The notes below the pieces were generated by a model. That model saw nothing but the letters and a program-made list of their open reading frames with translations. It was not told where the DNA came from and did no database searches. DNA of 64,000 nt from Streptomyces sp. NBC_01255. Lineage in GTDB: Bacteria; Actinomycetota; Actinomycetes; Streptomycetales; Streptomycetaceae. Shown in pieces: positions 40,839-48,968 of the stretch; the first letter of the stretch is position 1; each line of letters starts with the position of its first letter. Where the stretch lies: positions 5,580,001 through 5,644,000 of the forward strand of contig NZ_CP108474.1 in NCBI RefSeq assembly GCF_036226445.1, in the 5' to 3' direction. The translations under genes and the position numbers were made by a program.

Positions 40839-43499
40839 ATGCGACTCCGACTTCCCCGGTGGGCCGCGGTCACCGCCGTCCTCGCCGTCCTCGCGGGTGC
40901 CGGCACCTGGACCGCCGTCGCCTCCGACGAACCGCCACCCGTGCAGCGCGCGGACAAGGCGCTCGACATCGACGGTGTACGGCTCGACACCTCGTACTTC
41001 ACGAGCGGCGGAGGGGAACGGCGCCCCGCCGTCCTCCTCGGCCACGGCTTCGGCGGCTCGAAGAACGACGTCCGCGCCCAGGCCGAACAGCTCGCCCGCG
41101 ACGGCTACGCCGTCCTCACCTGGTCCGCCCGCGGCTTCGGCGCCTCCACCGGCGAGATCGGCCTCAACGACCCCGACCACGAGGTCGCGGACGTCCGGAA
41201 ACTGATCGACTGGCTCGCGGCCCGCCCCGAGGTCCTCCTCGACAAGGCCGGCGACCCGCGCGTCGGCGTCACCGGCGCCTCCTACGGCGGCGCGATCTCC
41301 CTGCTCGCCGCCGGACACGACCCGCGCGTCGACGCCGTCGCCCCCCAGATCACCTACTGGAACCTCGCCGACGCCCTCTTCCCGAACGACGTCTTCAAGA
41401 AGCTCTGGGCCGGGATCTTCTTCTCGGCGGGGAATCAGGGGAACCAGCCGGGCACGGCCCCGGCCCCGACCCAGGCGGCGGACGGCTGCGGCCGCTTCAC
41501 CGCCGAACTCTGCTCCCTCTACCAGCGCGTCGCCGTCAGCGGAAAGCCCGACGCCGCCGCCCGCGCCCTCCTCGAAGCCCGCAGTCCCTCCGCCGTCGGC
41601 GCCCGCATCAAGGTGCCCGCGCTCATCGTCCAGGGCCAGTCCGACTCCCTCTTCACCCTCGCCCAATCCGACGCCATGGCCCGCACCCTCACCGCCAACG
41701 GCGCCCCCGTCGCCGTCGACTGGATCGCCGGCGGCCACGACGGCGGCGACCGCGAGACCGAGCGCGTCGAGCGACGGATCAGCACGTGGTTCGACCGCTG
41801 GCTGAAGCGCGACACCTCCGCCGACACCGGCCCCGCCTTCCGCGTCAGCCGCACCGGCGGCGTCGATTCCACGGACGGACAGGCCACCCTGCGCGGCGCG
41901 ACCGCCGACCGCTACCCGGGCCTCACCGCCGCCACCGAGTCCTTCGCGCTCGCCGGGCCCCCGCAGACCTTCGCCAACCCGGCCGGCGCCGCGCCGCCCG
42001 CCATCTCGGCCGTCCCCGGCCTCGGCGGCGGACTCTCCGGCCTCTCCTCCCTCGGCGTCGGCCTCTCCCTCGACTTCCCGGGCCAGTACGCCCGCTTCGA
42101 CGCGAAGCCGCAGACCGGCACCGTCCGGATCACCGGCACCCCGACCGTCCGCGTCAAGGTCACCTCGACCGCCGCCGACGGCTCCGCCGTCCTCTTCGCC
42201 AAGGTGTACGACGTCGGGCCCGACGGACGGCAGCAGGTGCTGCCCTCCCAGCTCGTCACCCCCGTCCGCGTCGAGGACGCCAAGGCCGGCCGAAGCGTCA
42301 CCCTTACGCTGCCCGCGATCGACCACGAGGTGGAGGCCGGGCACCGGCTGCGGCTCGTCCTCGCCGCCACCGACCTCGGCTATGCCTCCCCGACCGTCCC
42401 CGCCGGCTACACCGTCGCCGTCGAGGGCCCGCTCACCGTCCCGACCGCGCCCGGCCTCGACACCCAGGCCGCCACCCTGCCCTGGTGGGTCTGGGGCCTG
42501 CCGCTCCTCGGCCTCGCCGTCGCCGCGGCCCTCCTCCTGACCGCCCGCCGCCGCACCACGGCCCCCGCGCCGGACCCGGAACTCACCTCCGTACCCCTCC
42601 AGATCACCGGACTCTCCAAGAAGTACGCGGGCGGCGACCGGTACAGCGTCAAGGACCTCTCCTTCCGCGTCGAACAGGGCCAGGTCCTCGGTCTCCTCGG
42701 CCCGAACGGCGCCGGAAAGACCACCACCCTGCGCATGCTGATGGGCCTGATCCGGCCCGACGAGGGCGAGATCCGGGTCTTCGGCCAGGCCATCCGCCCC
42801 GGCGCCCCGGTCCTCTCCCGGGTCGGCTCCTTCGTCGAGGGCGCCGGCTTCCTGCCGCACCTCTCCGGCCGGGAGAACCTGGCGCTGTACTGGAAGGCCA
42901 CCGGCCGCCCCGCCGAGGACGCCCGCGTCGACGACGCCCTGCGGATCGCGAACCTGGGCAGCGCCCTCGAACGCGCCGTACGGACCTACTCGCAGGGCAT
43001 GCGGCAGCGCCTCGCCATCGCCCAGGCCATGCTCGGCCTGCCGGACCTGCTCATCCTCGACGAGCCGACCAACGGCCTCGACCCGCCGCAGATCCGCGAG
43101 ATGCGGGAGGTGATGATCCGGTACGCGGCCGAGGGCCGGACCGTCATCGTCTCCAGCCACCTCCTCGCGGAGGTCGAGCAGTCCTGCACCCACCTCGTCG
43201 TCATGGACCGGGGGCAGCTCGTCCAGGCCGGGCCGGTCGCCGAGATCACCGGTTCCGGCGACACCCTGCTCGTGACGCTGGCCGGAGAGATCGACGACCC
43301 GCTCGTCGAGAAGATCGGCGCCCTCCCGGGCGTCGGCTCCGCCGCCCGCGCCGACGGCGGGCTCCTCGTCCGCCTCGACGGCGCGGACGCCACCGCCCTC
43401 ATCGGCGACCTCGTCCGCCTGGACGTACCGCTGACCGGGGTCGGACCGCACCGGCGCCTCGAAGACGCGTTCCTGACCCTGATCGGAGGAGCCGCATGA
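40839..43499 (+). CDS. Fusion of exported alpha/beta hydrolase (X-Pro peptidase-like) with ABC ATPase
   Basis: An 886-residue protein of two unlike halves. Residues 1-30 hold a basic start and one hydrophobic helix (signal or anchor). Residues 45-300 form an alpha/beta hydrolase with GHGFGGSKND near 70 and GASYGGAIS (Ser near 147). Residues 390-540 are a beta-rich jelly-roll like the C-terminal domain of X-Pro dipeptidyl peptidase/CocE. A second helix WWVWGLPLLGLAVAAALLL lies at 549-567. The cytoplasmic ABC ATPase follows: Walker A GPNGAGKTT near 622, signature YSQGMRQR near 717, Walker B LLILDEPTNGLD near 737. The next gene is the permease. A link between extracytoplasmic hydrolysis and ATP-driven transport is implied; the substrate is unknown. 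Confidence 0.88.
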   Translation: MRLRLPRWAAVTAVLAVLAGAGTWTAVASDEPPPVQRADKALDIDGVRLDTSYFTSGGGERRPAVLLGHGFGGSKNDVRAQAEQLARDGYAVLTWSARGFGASTGEIGLNDPDHEVADVRKLIDWLAARPEVLLDKAGDPRVGVTGASYGGAISLLAAGHDPRVDAVAPQITYWNLADALFPNDVFKKLWAGIFFSAGNQGNQPGTAPAPTQAADGCGRFTAELCSLYQRVAVSGKPDAAARALLEARSPSAVGARIKVPALIVQGQSDSLFTLAQSDAMARTLTANGAPVAVDWIAGGHDGGDRETERVERRISTWFDRWLKRDTSADTGPAFRVSRTGGVDSTDGQATLRGATADRYPGLTAATESFALAGPPQTFANPAGAAPPAISAVPGLGGGLSGLSSLGVGLSLDFPGQYARFDAKPQTGTVRITGTPTVRVKVTSTAADGSAVLFAKVYDVGPDGRQQVLPSQLVTPVRVEDAKAGRSVTLTLPAIDHEVEAGHRLRLVLAATDLGYASPTVPAGYTVAVEGPLTVPTAPGLDTQAATLPWWVWGLPLLGLAVAAALLLTARRRTTAPAPDPELTSVPLQITGLSKKYAGGDRYSVKDLSFRVEQGQVLGLLGPNGAGKTTTLRMLMGLIRPDEGEIRVFGQAIRPGAPVLSRVGSFVEGAGFLPHLSGRENLALYWKATGRPAEDARVDDALRIANLGSALERAVRTYSQGMRQRLAIAQAMLGLPDLLILDEPTNGLDPPQIREMREVMIRYAAEGRTVIVSSHLLAEVEQSCTHLVVMDRGQLVQAGPVAEITGSGDTLLVTLAGEIDDPLVEKIGALPGVGSAARADGGLLVRLDGADATALIGDLVRLDVPLTGVGPHRRLEDAFLTLIGGAA

Positions 43500-44398
43500 G
43501 CGCGCCGACCACGAAGCCGACCGTCACGCCGACCACCACCGCGCCCCCGGCCGAGACGACCGCCCCCGGCTACCGGGCCGGCCGCACCCTGCCGCTGCGC
43601 GTCGAAGCCCTGCGTCAGTGGAAGCGGCGCCGCACCCTGGTCATGGGCGGGATCCTCGTCGCCCTACCCTTCGTCCTGATCGCCGCCTTCGCGATCGGCG
43701 GCGCCGGGGACGGCGACACCAACGGCCGGATCACGCTCATGGACACGGCGACGGCCTCCGGCGCCAACTTCGCGGCGACCTGCCTCTTCGTCTCGGCCGG
43801 TTTCCTCCTCGTCGTCCCCGTCGCCCTCTTCTGCGGCGACACCGTCGCCTCCGAGGCGAGCTGGTCCTCGCTGCGCTACCTCCTGGCCGCACCGGTGCCG
43901 CGCTCCCGGCTCCTCGCCTCGAAGCTGACGGTGGCCCTCGCGTACAGCGCGGCCGCGATGGTCCTCCTGCCGCTCGTGGCGCTCGCCGCGGGCACGGTCG
44001 CCTACGGCTGGGGGCCGCTCCAGCTGCCGACCGGCGGCTCCGTGCCCGCCATGGACGCGGTGCTGCGCATCGCCGTCGCCGTCGCCTTCGTGTTCGTCTC
44101 CCAACTGGTCACCGCCGGGCTCGCCTTCTGGCTCTCCACCCGCACCGACGCCCCGCTCGGCGCGGTGGGCGGCGCCGTCGGCCTGACCATCGTCGGCAAC
44201 GTCCTGGACGCCGTCACGGCGCTCGGCGACTGGCGCGAGTTCCTGCCCGCGCACTGGCAGTTCGCCTGGATCGACGCCCTTCAGCCGCAGCTGGAGTGGG
44301 GCGGCATGGTGAAGGGCGCGGCGATCTCGGTGACGTACGCGGTGATCCTCTTCGCCCTGGCCTTCCGGGGCTTCGCCCGTAAGGACATCGTGTCGTAG
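43496..44398 (+). CDS. ABC-2 type permease
   Basis: A 300-residue membrane protein with a Thr/Pro-rich N-terminal 25 residues and six helices: about 45-70, 95-118, 135-165, 185-205, 215-235 and 275-295. Segments such as SLRYLLAAPVPRSRLLASK are typical of ABC-2 permeases. The ATG overlaps the stop codon of the hydrolase-ATPase fusion (ATGA), so the two form one transporter in fixed ratio. Direction is probably export or membrane remodelling, as for most ABC-2 systems. Confidence 0.9.
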   Translation: MSAPTTKPTVTPTTTAPPAETTAPGYRAGRTLPLRVEALRQWKRRRTLVMGGILVALPFVLIAAFAIGGAGDGDTNGRITLMDTATASGANFAATCLFVSAGFLLVVPVALFCGDTVASEASWSSLRYLLAAPVPRSRLLASKLTVALAYSAAAMVLLPLVALAAGTVAYGWGPLQLPTGGSVPAMDAVLRIAVAVAFVFVSQLVTAGLAFWLSTRTDAPLGAVGGAVGLTIVGNVLDAVTALGDWREFLPAHWQFAWIDALQPQLEWGGMVKGAAISVTYAVILFALAFRGFARKDIVS

Positions 44399-44399
44399 G

Positions 44400-44438
44400 A
44401 GCCGTCGTAGGAGCTTTCGTAGGAGTCGAGTAGGAGCC
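44400..44438 (+). repeat. Four GTAGGAG repeats in the intergenic gap
   Basis: GTAGGAG occurs four times from the permease stop codon onward (about 44395, 44406, 44418 and 44430), at 11-12 bp spacing. Each copy contains a TAG and a GGAG. They fill the short gap between convergent genes. Confidence 0.55.
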
Positions 44439-44439
44439 G

Positions 44440-45159
44440 CTACACCCACCCCCTCCGAGCCGCTTCCGCACCCGCGCGGAAGCGGCTCGTCGTGCCGAGC
44501 GCGGCCATCAGCTCTCCCACCCGGCGGCTGTACGTCCGCGCCGACATGCCGAGCCGGGCCGCCGCCGCCTCGTCCGTGAGCCCCGACAGGAGGGCGTCGA
44601 GGACCAGCCGCGACTGCGGCGCGAGGTCCAGCGGCGGGGGAGAGGGAGGCGGCACGTACGTCAGCTCCTCGGCCGCCGCCCAGCAGGCGTGATGCGCCCG
44701 GACGAGGGCCTGCACCACCACCGGGTCGCGGATCAGCAGCAGGCCGTTGTAGAGCAGCTCCAGATCGAGCGGGACCGCCGCCACCGTCCGGTCCACGACG
44801 ATCATTTTGAACGGGATGGCGTCCGCGAGCCGGGCCCGGCCGGGAATCCGCAGCCCGCTCTCGAGCCGGGGCAGGGCGTGCCGCGGCACGATCCGCCGGA
44901 CCTCGTCGGCCCGCTCCGCCGCGGCCCGCATGCACGCTCCCGCCAGCTCCAGGAACGGCCCGGGGATCGCGCAGCCCGCGGAGGCGACGGGGTCGTCGAA
45001 GGTCAGCAGCTCGTGCCGGGTGGAAGCGGCCAGCCCGGCGAGCGCGGCACTGATGCGCCGCGCGCCCCGGACCGGGCGCCCCGCGGGCCGCTGTCCCTCG
45101 GTCGCGGCCCGGTTCATCGCCGAACGGGCGAGCATCACGGAGCCCGCGCTCTCTGCCAC
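44440..45159 (-). CDS. LuxR-type helix-turn-helix regulator
   Basis: A 239-residue regulator. The C-terminal LuxR HTH reads LVLDALLSGLTDEAAAARLG then MSARTYSRRVGELMAALG, residues about 180-230. The N-terminal part resembles a truncated sensor region (HELLTFDDP, then LPRLESGLRIPGRARLADAIPFKMIVVD) common to Streptomyces orphan 'HTH-type' regulators, with no receiver Asp motif or P-loop. It starts at the ATG at 45159 and is divergent from a vWA lipoprotein gene 215 bp away. A hairpin lies inside its last 11 codons. Confidence 0.82.
   Translation of the reverse strand: MAESAGSVMLARSAMNRAATEGQRPAGRPVRGARRISAALAGLAASTRHELLTFDDPVASAGCAIPGPFLELAGACMRAAAERADEVRRIVPRHALPRLESGLRIPGRARLADAIPFKMIVVDRTVAAVPLDLELLYNGLLLIRDPVVVQALVRAHHACWAAAEELTYVPPPSPPPLDLAPQSRLVLDALLSGLTDEAAAARLGMSARTYSRRVGELMAALGTTSRFRAGAEAARRGWV
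44456..44489. terminator. 14-bp hairpin inside the 3' end of the LuxR-type gene
   Basis: Perfect stem CGAGCCGCTTCCGC / GCGGAAGCGGCTCG with a 6-nt loop. It lies within the coding end of the minus-strand gene and 57 bp after the stop of the convergent permease, so it probably ends the ABC transcript and overlaps coding sequence. Confidence 0.75.
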
Positions 45160-45374
45160 CGCTGACCACCCCCGCCCGATCGATGTCCACTAAATGTACG
45201 CATGCGACTGCACACGGTGACAACCCCTGTTGAAAAGGATGGCGAATCCATGCCACCCTCGTCCGCCCCCGTCGCCGTTGCCACATCGAGATCCATCCGC
45301 AACTCCTCCGACTGCTCCGTCCGGGCCCTTTGTTCGTCACATTCACAAGTGCCATACGAAGAGGGGGAGATGAC

Positions 45375-47021
45375 ATGAGTCGACAGAGCGCGGCGGCGAA
45401 CGGTCGCCGCAGGGCCCGGTTCAGGGCCGCGATCGCGGGGGTGCTCGTCGCAGGACTGGCCGTCGGCGGCTGTGGCGCGTCGGGTGAGAGGAGCGACGCG
45501 TCGCACGCGGAGAAGGGCCGCACCGCACCGGGCACCACCGGCGGCGGAGGGGCCACGAAGCCGGGGTACGTCGCCCCGGGAACGGCGAGCCCGGGGGCGG
45601 ACGCGGTCGCGCCCGACGAGGGCGAGCAGCGCACCAGGCCCCCCGCCCCCGACTACCTCTCCACCTTCGCCCTCGACGTGGACACCGCCTCGTACGGCTA
45701 CGCCCGCCGTTCCCTCGCCGAGGGCCGGCTGCCCGAGCCGACGACCGTGCGCCCCGAGGAGTTCGTCAACAGCTTCCGCCCCGACTACCCGCGCCCGGCG
45801 GACAACGGCTTCGGCGTGAGCCTCGACGGCGCCCGCACCGGCACGGACGGCTGGTCCCTGGTGCGGGTGGGGCTCGCCACCCGCGGCGCGGACCGGAGCG
45901 GCGCCCGCCCGCCCGCCGCCCTCACCTTCGTCGTCGACATCTCCGGCTCGATGGCCGAGCCCGGCCGGCTCGACCTCGTCAAGGAGTCCCTCCGGCTGCT
46001 CGCCGACGAGCTCCGCGACGACGACTCGTTCGCCCTCGTCACCTTCAGCGACGAGGCCGAGACCCGGCTGCCCATGACCCGCGTCGGAGAGGCCCGCGGC
46101 CGGATCCGCGAGGTCGTGGAGTCCCTGGCGACGACCTCGTCCACCAACGTCGAGGCCGGTGTCCGCACCGGTTACGACGTCGCCGTCGAGGGCCACCGCG
46201 AGGGCGCCACCAACCGGGTCGTGCTGCTCTCCGACGCCCTCGCCAACACCGGTGAGACCGACGCGGACGCGATCCTCGCCCGCATCGACGAGGAGCGCAG
46301 GGCCCACGGCATCACGCTGTTCGGCGTCGGGGTCGGCAGCGAGTACGGCGACGACTTCATGGAGCGGCTCGCCGACAAGGGCGACGGCCACACGACGTAC
46401 GTCTCCACCCCCGAGCAGGCCCGGAAGGTCTTCGTCGACCAGCTGCCCGCCCATGTCGAGCTGCGCGCCCGCGACGCCAAGGCGCAGGTGGCCTTCGACG
46501 CGCGGACCGTCGAGAAGTTCCGGCTGATCGGGTACGAGAACCGGGAGGTCGCCGACGAGGACTTCCGGAACGACCGGGTGGACGGCGGCGAGGTCGGCGC
46601 CGGCCACACCGTCACCGCGCTGTACGCCGTGAAGACCCGGTCCGGGGCGACGGGCCGCGTCGCCACCGCCACGGTCCGCTGGCTCGACCCGGCGACCCGG
46701 GCGCCGCACGAGCGCTCCGGCACGGTCGAGGTCGAGAAGCTCGCCAAGGGACTGTGGGACGGCGGCCACGACAGCCTCCAGCTGACCGCGATCACCGCCT
46801 ACTTCGCGGACGCGCTGCGCGGCGGCGACCTGCCGGGCGACCCCGGGCTCACGGCGCTCGCGGAGCGGGCGGAGGCGATCGCGGGACGGTCGGGATCGGC
46901 GGTGGTCCGGGAGCTCGCCGAGGCGGTCCGGCAGGCCGAACGGCTGCTCGGGCCGGCCGCGGGGCCGGGCGAAGGCGCTTCAGGGGAAGGCGAGTTGCGA
47001 TCGGGTGACCCATACAGCTAA
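45375..47021 (+). CDS. von Willebrand factor A domain lipoprotein (YfbK-like)
   Basis: A 548-residue exported protein. The ATG at 45375 follows GAGGGGGAGATGAC. The signal peptide ends in a lipobox LAVGGC near residue 34, so it is a lipoprotein on the outer face of the membrane. A Gly/Thr-rich linker leads to the N-terminal family domain (STFALDVDTASYGYARR) and a vWA domain with MIDAS motif VVDISGSMAEPG near 187 and VLLSDALANTGE near 283. A C-terminal DUF3520-like region follows. The family is widespread but its partner proteins are unknown. It faces a LuxR-type regulator. Confidence 0.87.
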   Translation: MSRQSAAANGRRRARFRAAIAGVLVAGLAVGGCGASGERSDASHAEKGRTAPGTTGGGGATKPGYVAPGTASPGADAVAPDEGEQRTRPPAPDYLSTFALDVDTASYGYARRSLAEGRLPEPTTVRPEEFVNSFRPDYPRPADNGFGVSLDGARTGTDGWSLVRVGLATRGADRSGARPPAALTFVVDISGSMAEPGRLDLVKESLRLLADELRDDDSFALVTFSDEAETRLPMTRVGEARGRIREVVESLATTSSTNVEAGVRTGYDVAVEGHREGATNRVVLLSDALANTGETDADAILARIDEERRAHGITLFGVGVGSEYGDDFMERLADKGDGHTTYVSTPEQARKVFVDQLPAHVELRARDAKAQVAFDARTVEKFRLIGYENREVADEDFRNDRVDGGEVGAGHTVTALYAVKTRSGATGRVATATVRWLDPATRAPHERSGTVEVEKLAKGLWDGGHDSLQLTAITAYFADALRGGDLPGDPGLTALAERAEAIAGRSGSAVVRELAEAVRQAERLLGPAAGPGEGASGEGELRSGDPYS

Positions 47022-47080
47022 CCCGGACAGCTGACCCGTACGACTGACGCGTGGGGCGGGTGGGAGGCCAGAATGGCCGC

Positions 47081-47560
47081 ATGGCCACCCTGCTGCTCGC
47101 CCTCGCCGTCGGATGCACCGGGCTCTACGCCGGTTTCATGCTGATCTTCCAGACCGGGATCATGCCCGCCCTCGCCCGCCTGACGGACGCCGAGTTCGTC
47201 ACGGCGATGCGCCGGATCAACGAATGCGTCCCGAGGGCCGTGTTCCTGCTCGTCTTCTTCGGGGTCGTCGCGTTCCCCGTCGCCGCCTTCCTCGTCCCCG
47301 CCGACGGACGCACGGACACCCAGAAGTGGCTCGTCCTGGCCGGGCTCGTGGCCGCGGCGCTCAACCACCTGGTCACCGTCGCCGGGAACGTCCCGCTGAA
47401 CGTGGCCCTCGCCGCGTCGGAGCGCCCGGGAGAGTCGGCCGGGGAGGACCCGGCGGCGGTGCGGGCCGCCTTCGAGAAGCGGTGGAACGGATTCCACCGG
47501 GTCCGTACGGCCCTGATCGTCGTCTCGTTCGGACTGCTCACCGCCGCCGCCGTGCTCTGA
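47081..47560 (+). CDS. DUF1772 membrane protein
   Basis: A 159-residue protein with four helices near residues 5-28, 50-72, 85-105 and 138-157. The pattern LYAGFMLIFQTGIMPAL and the conserved Asn in NHLVTVAGNVPLN near 98 match DUF1772, a family that includes fungal anthrone-oxidase-like proteins. Starts at the ATG at 47081. It lies 59 bp after the vWA gene and may share its transcript. Bacterial function unknown. Confidence 0.83.
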   Translation: MATLLLALAVGCTGLYAGFMLIFQTGIMPALARLTDAEFVTAMRRINECVPRAVFLLVFFGVVAFPVAAFLVPADGRTDTQKWLVLAGLVAAALNHLVTVAGNVPLNVALAASERPGESAGEDPAAVRAAFEKRWNGFHRVRTALIVVSFGLLTAAAVL

Positions 47561-47723
47561 ACCGTACCCACCGGGCGGTTTCTGGCGTGAAGTAGCGGTT
47601 GAGGACCCCTCTGACGTCCGCGAGAGCCCTTCGAAAGCGTACCCCTGAGTCCTGAAACAGTCTTTCGGAGGGCAAAGGTCTGAGCCAGTGACGAAATCCT
47701 GACGCCGAAATATCCCCTCAAAT

Positions 47724-47738
47724 GGGGTGAAGCACCCC
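47724..47738. promoter_or_regulatory. Inverted repeat GGGGT-N5-ACCCC upstream of the SARP promoter
   Basis: Perfect 5-bp arms, flanked further out by ATATC and GATAT, 40 bp upstream of the -35 box of the SARP gene. Candidate activator or repressor site. Confidence 0.4.
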
Positions 47739-47777
47739 GATATCACGGGTCAGGTTTCCGTACCCTCCGGTTTCTTA

Positions 47778-47806
47778 TTGACATGCCTACGGGGGTCTTT
47801 TCTAAT
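47778..47806 (+). promoter_or_regulatory. Near-consensus promoter of the SARP gene
   Basis: TTGACA (47778-47783), a 17-bp spacer and TCTAAT (47801-47806): eleven of twelve positions match the main sigma-factor consensus, the best promoter in the window. It lies 52 bp before the SARP start. Confidence 0.8.
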
Positions 47807-47857
47807 CAACGAGGGTCATCCCGCGCGCAGACACCGCACAGGCACTGAGGGGGCAAG

Positions 47858-48811
47858 GTGGACGTCCGGATCCTGGGGGGACTGTCGGTACGGGAGAACG
47901 GCGTGTCCATCACCCCGACGGCAGCCGCACCGAGGCAGCTGCTCGCCCTGCTCACCGCCAGCGCCGACCAGGTCGTCCCCGTGACGGTCCTGACCGAGGA
48001 GCTCTGGCCCTCGGGCGCCCCGCGCGGCGCCCGGGCCGAACTCCAGTCCCATATAGCGGAGCTGCGGAGGCTCGTCGCGAGCGCGCTGAACGGCGCCGAC
48101 CCGGCGGAGCCCCGCCAGGGCTGGACCGACCGGCGCACCGCCGACGCGGTCCTCGTCGCCCAGCCCGGCGGCTACCGCCTCGACACCGGCGGCGGCGTCC
48201 ACGACGTCTGGCAGTTCGAGCGCGCGGCGGGCGCCGGATACCGGGCCATGGAAGCGGGCGACCTTCCACGCGCCGCGCTCCGCCTCGGCGAGGCGCTCGC
48301 CCTGTGGCGCGGCGAGCCGTACGCGGGCGTCGCGGCGGGCCCCCGGCTCCGCCGCGAGATCGAACGCCTCGAAGCCTCGCGCCTGAGCGTGCTCGACCAG
48401 TGGGTCGAGGCGCAGCTGGGCCTCGGCCACCACGCCGAGCTGGTCTCCGAACTCTCCGGCCTCGTCGCCCACTACCGCACCAACGAACCCCTGCACGCCC
48501 ACTACATGGTCGCCCTGCTGCGCTGCGGCCACCACGACGAGGCCCTCACCGCGTACGAGCGGTTGCGGGCGGCCCTCGAGGGGGAGGGCGGCATGGAACC
48601 CTCGGCGCGCCTGCGCCGGCTCCACCGCTCGGTCCTGACCATGCGGAACACCGCGGGCCGCTCCGTCTTCGACACCCAGGCGCCCGCCTGGACGCCCGCG
48701 TGGACCCCCGCCTGGAATGCTGCCGGGATGCCCGCCCGGACACCCGCTCACGTACCCGCCCAGTACACCCCGGCCCGGTCCCGTCCCGTCCCCGTGGGCT
48801 CCCTCGTCTGA
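47858..48811 (+). CDS. SARP-family (AfsR/DnrI-type) transcriptional activator
   Basis: A 317-residue Streptomyces antibiotic regulatory protein. Residues 1-95 are the OmpR-like winged HTH (MDVRILGGLSV, then RQLLALLTASADQVV, then LWPSGAPRGARAELQSHI). Residues 120-265 are the bacterial activation domain (HDVWQFERAAGAG...YRTNEPLHAHYMVALLRCG). The C-terminal 50 residues are Pro/Trp/Thr rich with three APAWTPAW-like repeats. GTG start at 47858, after GGGGCAAG. No biosynthetic cluster lies beside it, so the target is unknown; its promoter is strong. Confidence 0.9.
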   Translation: MDVRILGGLSVRENGVSITPTAAAPRQLLALLTASADQVVPVTVLTEELWPSGAPRGARAELQSHIAELRRLVASALNGADPAEPRQGWTDRRTADAVLVAQPGGYRLDTGGGVHDVWQFERAAGAGYRAMEAGDLPRAALRLGEALALWRGEPYAGVAAGPRLRREIERLEASRLSVLDQWVEAQLGLGHHAELVSELSGLVAHYRTNEPLHAHYMVALLRCGHHDEALTAYERLRAALEGEGGMEPSARLRRLHRSVLTMRNTAGRSVFDTQAPAWTPAWTPAWNAAGMPARTPAHVPAQYTPARSRPVPVGSLV

Positions 48812-48843
48812 GGGAGCGGCGGGACCTCGGGAACGAAGTACGT

Positions 48844-48880
48844 CAGGTCGCCGTTGTGGACGTGCGGCAGGTCGCTGTTG
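48844..48880. repeat. Direct repeat CAGGTCGCYGTTG, 24-bp period
   Basis: CAGGTCGCCGTTG (48844-48856) and CAGGTCGCTGTTG (48868-48880) match at 12 of 13 bases. They lie between the SARP gene and the GAF/PucR gene. SARP sites are direct repeats, though with other spacing, so a SARP site is only a suggestion. Confidence 0.45.
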
Positions 48881-48893
48881 ACCGACTCCCGAA

Positions 48894-48910
48894 GCCGAAA
48901 TAGTTTCGGC
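48894..48910. terminator. Hairpin GCCGAAA-TAG-TTTCGGC
   Basis: Perfect 7-bp stem with a 3-nt loop, between the SARP and PucR-type genes. It could end the SARP transcript or act as an operator 60 bp upstream of the next start. Confidence 0.55.
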
Positions 48911-48968
48911 GAACAGGAGGGGTTTCCACCGAGATGCCCCATTTCGCTCTACTCCGGGGGTGGAGACC

